This document shows positions 6,905-10,464 of a stretch of DNA of 10,464 bases, one piece after another. A model generated the notes under the pieces. The model did no database searches. It saw only the letters and a list, made by a program, of their open reading frames with translations, and was not told the origin of the DNA. Numbering within the stretch: position 1 is the stretch's first letter; each line of letters starts with the position of its first letter. The position numbers and the translations under genes are program-made. Source of the DNA: CALARM01 sp036746235 (GTDB lineage: Bacteria > Vulcanimicrobiota > SpSt-956 > JAKJGF01); contig DAIOEN010000241.1 in assembly GCA_036746235.1 (NCBI GenBank), positions 1 through 10,464 on the forward strand, given 5' to 3'.

Positions 6905-8974
6905 TTACTGTCTTATAGAGAAATAGATATCTTTGCTACCATTTCTATCATCAGTCCAAATAGCATAAGTATTACCTAATATATCTACTGCTATATCTGG
7001 CTCTCCAGCAAATGTACCACTATAAGCATCATCTACTCTAACATTAGCACTCCAAGAACCACCTGCAGGACGATAGGAAAAATAGGCATCATAGTTTCCT
7101 GTTCTACTGTCTCCCCATCCACAATAAGCATTGCCTGATGAATCTACCGCTATACATGGGGGTGATACGTAAATGGATGTTCCTATATAGTCATTGACTT
7201 TTAGGTTAGGTTGCCAGTTACCTCCAGAAGGGCGATAGGAAAAATAAATATCATCTCTGGAACCTTCTCTTAAATCACGCCACACAGCGTAAGCATTACC
7301 TGATGAATCCACTGCTATTCGTGGAGTATTTTGATCGCGCCCAGTAGAGTCGTCATCAACTCTAACGTCAGTAATCCAAGAGCCACCTGCAGGGCGATAA
7401 GAAAAATAGATATCTGAACTTCCATTTCTATTATCGTCCCAAACAGCATAAGCATTACCTAATTTATCTACTGCTATGTCTCCGCTACCTACCCTTTTTG
7501 CATCTGGTGTATTCCCAACTCTCACTTTTGAACTCCATGATGCTCCGGTAGGACGATAGGAAAAATAAAATTTAGGTATAGTATTTAGCAATTCAGTCCA
7601 TACAATATAAGCATTACCTGAAGGATCTACTGCTATACGTGAACTACTAGTATATTCTGAGGCTAAACTAACTATTGAACTTGTAGTCCAATTACCTCCA
7701 GTAGAACGATAGGAAAAATAAATATCTCCCTTAGTTCCATTTCTATAATCCTGCCATACACTATAAGCATTACCTGATGAGTCTACTGCTATGCCTGGAG
7801 ACTGTGACGAAGTGCTTCCTGATGAATCATCTACTCTTACATTGCCCCCCCATGATTTCGATGGAATAGGAGTAGGAGTCAAAGTCGGCCCTCCAGGTGT
7901 AATTGTAGGTGTAGGTGTTAAAGTCGGACCGCCAGGTGTAATTGTAGGTGTAGGTGTCAAGATTGCCCCTCCAGGCGTAATTGTAGGCGTAGGCGTCAGA
8001 GTCGGCCCTCCGGGAGTAATCGTAACAGTAGGAATAAGAGCTGTACCTGCAGGAGTAGAAGTAGGTATTACTATAGAAAAAGCAAGATTTGCTTCCACCT
8101 GTCCATCAGGAGGTACCGTCACATTTACGGAAACAGTCTGGCTATTACCGGCAGTAGCAGTAATTGTAACCGATGATGCAGGTGTGCCGGGAAGATTGTA
8201 GTTTCCATTTCCGTCGCTGACCGCATATTGAGATGTATTATTTACCCTTACCACAGCACCGGGGAAAGGCTGACCTGCAGATGTCACTTTCCCATAAACA
8301 GTACCATGTCCATCTACAACGGTAACATCCACCTGAGCACTGCTGGAACCACTTACAGCTTTTACAATTCCTTTTCCTGCTTTTGTAGCGGTAAAAATAC
8401 CGGTAGAACTTACTGTTCCTATGTCTCCTTCTACCGACCAGGTAGCAGAAGGTTCAACAGGGCCGTTACTGCCATCTCCAAAGGCACTGAACTGAAAAGT
8501 CCCGCCTACACCAATCGGAGAAAGTAAACTATCAGGTTTAATTCTGAAATTACTGAAAGAAGAACCGGAAGAATTAGGATCACTTACAGGAACTTCCTGT
8601 TCTATGGAAACATACTCAGGATGTTCTACTTTCAAAACTTTTGTACCTGTTGCAAGACCTGTCATTTCAAAAGAACCGTCTTCTTTAGTAGTAACAGAAC
8701 TTCCTTCAATAGATACAGTAGCCCCGGAAATAGACTTATAACTGGAAGGAGGTTTATTCGTATAAAGCATTATCATACCGGGGAGTTTCCCTGTCTCCTC
8801 ACTAGAAAGAGTCTTATCACTTAGAAAGGGCACAAAAACAAACCCTCCCTGGGAACCGAAGACTGCACTTACAATAGCCGCAATGGCCCCGCAGCCTGTG
8901 AAATTAATAAACATAAAAATAGAAAGACAGAAAATTACAATTACAGTGACTATAAAATCTCTCTTAAATTTCAA
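6905..8974 (-). CDS. Modular lipoprotein: Ig-like domains, Thr-Pro stalk, six-repeat beta-propeller
   Basis: The 689-residue product has a signal peptide with FTG-Cys28, so it is probably a lipid-anchored surface protein. Residues 65-145 and 223-300 look like carboxypeptidase-regulatory folds (ISGATVSIEG with KEDGSFEM; VYGKVTSAGQPFPGAVV with DGNGNYN). Between them, 147-221 resembles a bacterial Ig-like domain (TWSVEGDIGTVSSTGIFTA). A stalk at 304-372 holds four copies of a 13-residue unit (TITPGGPTLTPTP). The rest (377-689) is six repeats of about 50 residues built on IAVDSSGNAYAVW...DIYFSYRP.GGSW, similar to SBBP and Asp-box propeller repeats, so a six-bladed propeller that binds a ligand is likely; no catalytic residues are evident. 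The start is TTG at 8974, supported by AAGGAGG at 8984-8990, 9 bases upstream. It is monocistronic by layout, with a leader of about 180 bases from promoter copy B. Confidence 0.9.
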   Translation of the reverse strand: MKFKRDFIVTVIVIFCLSIFMFINFTGCGAIAAIVSAVFGSQGGFVFVPFLSDKTLSSEETGKLPGMIMLYTNKPPSSYKSISGATVSIEGSSVTTKEDGSFEMTGLATGTKVLKVEHPEYVSIEQEVPVSDPNSSGSSFSNFRIKPDSLLSPIGVGGTFQFSAFGDGSNGPVEPSATWSVEGDIGTVSSTGIFTATKAGKGIVKAVSGSSSAQVDVTVVDGHGTVYGKVTSAGQPFPGAVVRVNNTSQYAVSDGNGNYNLPGTPASSVTITATAGNSQTVSVNVTVPPDGQVEANLAFSIVIPTSTPAGTALIPTVTITPGGPTLTPTPTITPGGAILTPTPTITPGGPTLTPTPTITPGGPTLTPTPIPSKSWGGNVRVDDSSGSTSSQSPGIAVDSSGNAYSVWQDYRNGTKGDIYFSYRSTGGNWTTSSIVSLASEYTSSSRIAVDPSGNAYIVWTELLNTIPKFYFSYRPTGASWSSKVRVGNTPDAKRVGSGDIAVDKLGNAYAVWDDNRNGSSDIYFSYRPAGGSWITDVRVDDDSTGRDQNTPRIAVDSSGNAYAVWRDLREGSRDDIYFSYRPSGGNWQPNLKVNDYIGTSIYVSPPCIAVDSSGNAYCGWGDSRTGNYDAYFSYRPAGGSWSANVRVDDAYSGTFAGEPDIAVDILGNTYAIWTDDRNGSKDIYFSIRQ
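7868..8023 (-). repeat. Four 39-bp tandem repeats coding for the Thr-Pro stalk
   Basis: Four uninterrupted copies of a 39-bp unit encode TITPGGxxLTPTP; one copy has Ala-Ile in place of Pro-Thr. The copies are close at the DNA level (gtaggtgtaggtgt... on the plus strand), so copy number could change by slippage or recombination and alter stalk length. The plus-strand reading frame here, rich in GVGVKVGPPGVIV, is only the antisense of this repeat. Confidence 0.9.
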
Positions 8975-9052
8975 AAATATCTTCCTCCTTACTATTTGAC
9001 TGAATAAATGTCTGCCCTTACCGGCACATTATTCCTCTTTCCTCTCATCAGG

Positions 9053-9094
9053 TTAAAGATTTACTGAACGTTCCACAGAAAGATAAAAATTCAA
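9053..9094 (-). CDS. Putative leader ORF before the propeller lipoprotein gene (TTG start)
   Basis: AGGAGG at 9102-9107 is 7 bases upstream of a TTG that opens 13 codons and stops with TAA at 9053. The predicted peptide is (M/L)NFYLSVERSVNL. The ribosome binding site is the better of two in this leader region, yet it serves only this tiny frame; the lipoprotein start lies 79 bases further on with its own AAGGAGG. The other copy of this block has CTG in place of TTG and likewise codes for Phe-Tyr. Expression is inferred only from the site. Confidence 0.3.
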   Translation of the reverse strand: MNFYLSVERSVNL

Positions 9095-9217
9095 CTGACC
9101 ACCTCCTGACAAAAAAAATGAATAAAAATATCTTTTAAAAAAGATCATTCTATAAATATAAGAGTCAAAAAAATTAAAAATTCCAAAAAAAAATTTATTT
9201 ATTTTTTATATTTTTTT
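9095..9217 (-). promoter_or_regulatory. Promoter/leader block, copy B (drives propeller lipoprotein)
   Basis: This is the second copy of the block at 5185-5311, sharing the words ctgaccacctcctg (9095-9108), taaaaaagatca (9136-9147) and ataagagtca (9158-9167). The minus strand shows TATAGA at 9149-9154 where copy A has its suggested -10, but the region aligned to TTGCAA is AT-only, so the -35 is weaker. TTGACT (9162-9167) is conserved in both copies but lies too close to TATAGA to be its -35; it may be part of a regulator site. A short inverted repeat, ATCTTTT-AAAAGAT, lies downstream (about 9130-9145). Confidence 0.55.
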
Positions 9218-9313
9218 AGAAAAAGATAATAGTGGAAGAAATTAATAAAGAAGGGATAGAAAAAATAGAATAGAAATAGCACAGAAGATGTCGGAATATA
9301 GAGGAAATTAAAG

Positions 9314-9398
9314 AAAGGATTACCGGGGTTCAGAAAACTTAATCGATAAGAAATATCTATCCTAACAATAAATCTTTCTTACATCCCGGCAATCCTTT
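9314..9398 (-). repeat. Nested inverted repeat, 85 bases
   Basis: The outer arms 9314-9327 and 9385-9398 match at 13 of 14 positions, and the odd pair becomes a G-U wobble in a minus-strand transcript. Inner arms 9348-9360 and 9368-9380 match at 11 of 13 around a 7-base loop (CCTAACA on the plus strand). The minus-strand RNA downstream of the FGE-like gene could therefore form a two-tier hairpin. There is no T-run after it, so it is not a standard terminator. The outer arm overlaps the post-stop repeat, suggesting both belong to one element. Confidence 0.6.
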
Positions 9399-9420
9399 AA
9401 TCCTGCACATCCAGGTTCAG
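9391..9420. repeat. Post-stop repeat element, copy 2
   Basis: These 30 bases match 6872-6901 at 26 positions. The sequence ends one base from the stop codon of the FGE-like gene. On the minus strand it reads CTGAACCTGGATGTGCAGG followed by ATTAAAGGATT. Another ggttcag word occurs at 9328-9334 beside the far arm of the hairpin. Confidence 0.6.
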
Positions 9421-9421
9421 A

Positions 9422-10464
9422 CTACTGATTCTTCACAACACGAAAACCGAGAATATTACTGGCTGTATAAGGATAAATAGCGCCACGATCAGATGACTGG
9501 CAACTGACATGATCAAAATCCCAGCAACCGCCACGAACTACACGTCCATTACCTGTGGTGGGACCGGTAGGATTGCTCACGGGACTTATACCGTAATAAG
9601 CAGGCGGATTTTCAGTGTTATCACTGTACCAGTCACTGCACCACTCAAATACATTTCCGCTCATATCATAAAGGCCGAAAGCATTCGGAAGTTTCTGACC
9701 TGCCTCATGATGATTTCCGCCGGAATTAACACTATACCAGGCATAATTACCTATATTGGGAGGATTGGGCGGATAAGGATCTCCCCAGTAAAACGCTGCC
9801 GTCTCTCCTGCACGAATTGCATATTCCCTTTCTGCCTCTGTAGGTAAACGATAACCATTTAAGGTACGCCATACAGACGGATCTGTACCTCTATGACCGG
9901 CCGTACCGTAACAGGGAGTTAATCCATGCCGGGCGCTTAACCAGTTGCAGTATTCAACTGCTCCAAACCAGGATACATAGACAACGGGATGGTTTTCATA
10001 ACCGGAAAGTACTGTAAATGTACCGGGATTAGGACCTCCTCTTATTCCCTGATATTGATTGTCTGTGATAGTAATCCAGTAAAGCCCGCTTTCTGTTTTA
10101 TTTCCCATGGCATTCAAAAATATTACATAATCTGAATTTCTTATTTCATATTTACACATATTAAAAGCATTCAGAGTAACCGAATGAACCGGTTCTTCCG
10201 TTGGATCATCGGCACTGCCCATCTCAAAAGTGCCTGCAGGAATTGATATCATAGGAGGGCCTGCATAAGTTGCCGTAGCAGTAGGTGTTATAGTCGGAGT
10301 AGCGGTAGCAGTAGCAGTAGGCTCTACAAGAGGTCTCACATTTATAGACTTTGCTCCTGATGTTACCTCATCGTTTACTGCTCCAAAAGGATTCTCAGGG
10401 TTTCCGTTATATTCACTCTCAGTCCTCCAGAACTGAATACGGCACGCACCCTGAGGAACTCCTG
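9422..10464 (-). CDS. FGE-sulfatase-like domain protein on a Thr-Ala-Pro stalk, C-terminal part (cut by right edge)
   Basis: The frame is open from the right edge to TAG at 9422: 346 residues, with the start outside the window. A GTG at 10339 lies inside this continuous frame, has no ribosome binding site and is not the true start. The visible part has 41 residues of an unrecognised upstream domain (GACRIQFWRTESEYNG), a stalk (PTATATATPTITPTATAT), then from residue 71 an FGE-sulfatase (SUMF1/PvdO-type) domain: ISIPAGTFEMGS, HPVVYVSWFGAVEYCNW, NGYRLPTEAEREYA, FGLYDMSGNVFEWCSDWY, VVRGGCW and the closing GFRVVKN. True FGE oxidises a sulfatase Cys to formylglycine using two Cys residues. Here, by motif alignment, one of them is Phe (WDFDHVSC), so catalysis of that kind is doubtful and a binding role, as in many relatives, is more likely. 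Exported status is inferred from the stalk and neighbours, since the N-terminus is missing. Confidence 0.88.
   Translation of the reverse strand, partial: GVPQGACRIQFWRTESEYNGNPENPFGAVNDEVTSGAKSINVRPLVEPTATATATPTITPTATATYAGPPMISIPAGTFEMGSADDPTEEPVHSVTLNAFNMCKYEIRNSDYVIFLNAMGNKTESGLYWITITDNQYQGIRGGPNPGTFTVLSGYENHPVVYVSWFGAVEYCNWLSARHGLTPCYGTAGHRGTDPSVWRTLNGYRLPTEAEREYAIRAGETAAFYWGDPYPPNPPNIGNYAWYSVNSGGNHHEAGQKLPNAFGLYDMSGNVFEWCSDWYSDNTENPPAYYGISPVSNPTGPTTGNGRVVRGGCWDFDHVSCQSSDRGAIYPYTASNILGFRVVKNQ

Noticed and set aside
7791..8201. 136-codon plus-strand ORF rich in GVGVKVGPPGVIV
   Set aside because: It is the antisense reading of the Thr-Pro stalk repeat; it has no ribosome binding site and opposes all real genes.
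9218..9313. Purine-rich stretch upstream of promoter copy B
   Set aside because: No open frame, hairpin or shared motif; it looks like ordinary AT-rich spacer.
9509..9847. 112-codon plus-strand ORF
   Set aside because: Antisense to the strongly supported FGE-like domain, with no ribosome binding site or family resemblance.

Overview
The window is AT-rich and every gene I can support lies on the minus strand, so the layout reads from right to left. Products are mostly exported or surface-attached: three Sec/lipobox lipoproteins, a Sec-exported protein made almost entirely of TPR repeats, a formylglycine-generating-enzyme-like (FGE) domain on a Thr/Pro stalk, and a membrane-anchored cyclophilin. 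Low GC, lipoproteins with Cys-Gly after the lipobox, TPT-type stalks and long TPR arrays suggest an uncultured free-living bacterium, but no marker gene allows a phylum call. I see no tRNA, rRNA, CRISPR array, transposase or phage gene.

Layout from right to left. (1) A gene running off the right edge encodes a C-terminal FGE-sulfatase-like domain on a Thr/Ala/Pro stalk; its start lies outside the window. (2) A 447-base gap holds a repeat just after that stop codon, a nested hairpin, and a promoter/leader block with a very strong ribosome binding site that precedes only a tiny leader reading frame. (3) A 689-residue lipoprotein has Ig-like modules, a 4 x 39 bp Thr-Pro stalk and a six-repeat beta-propeller. 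(4) A 449-base gap carries a second copy of the post-stop repeat and an 88-codon reading frame broken by one stop. (5) A 348-residue lipoprotein has a matrixin-like metalloprotease domain and is followed by a clear rho-independent terminator. (6) A second copy of the promoter/leader block precedes a cyclophilin fused to a four-helix membrane module, followed 55 bases later by the 32-TPR exported protein; these two probably form an operon. (7) After a gap with one possible 22-residue ORF comes the 5' part of another lipoprotein, cut by the left edge.

The most noteworthy pattern is non-coding. Two unrelated genes share about 120 bp of promoter plus leader. In both copies, an extended Shine-Dalgarno sequence sits 7 bases before a CTG or TTG codon that opens a short reading frame. 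One of these frames stops exactly where the next gene's ribosome binding site begins. Separately, two genes carry the same 30-bp sequence 1 to 3 bases after their stop codons.

Together the genes look like a cell-envelope locus: adhesion or binding modules, one protease, and a folding factor paired with a protein-interaction scaffold. A joint pathway is inference only.
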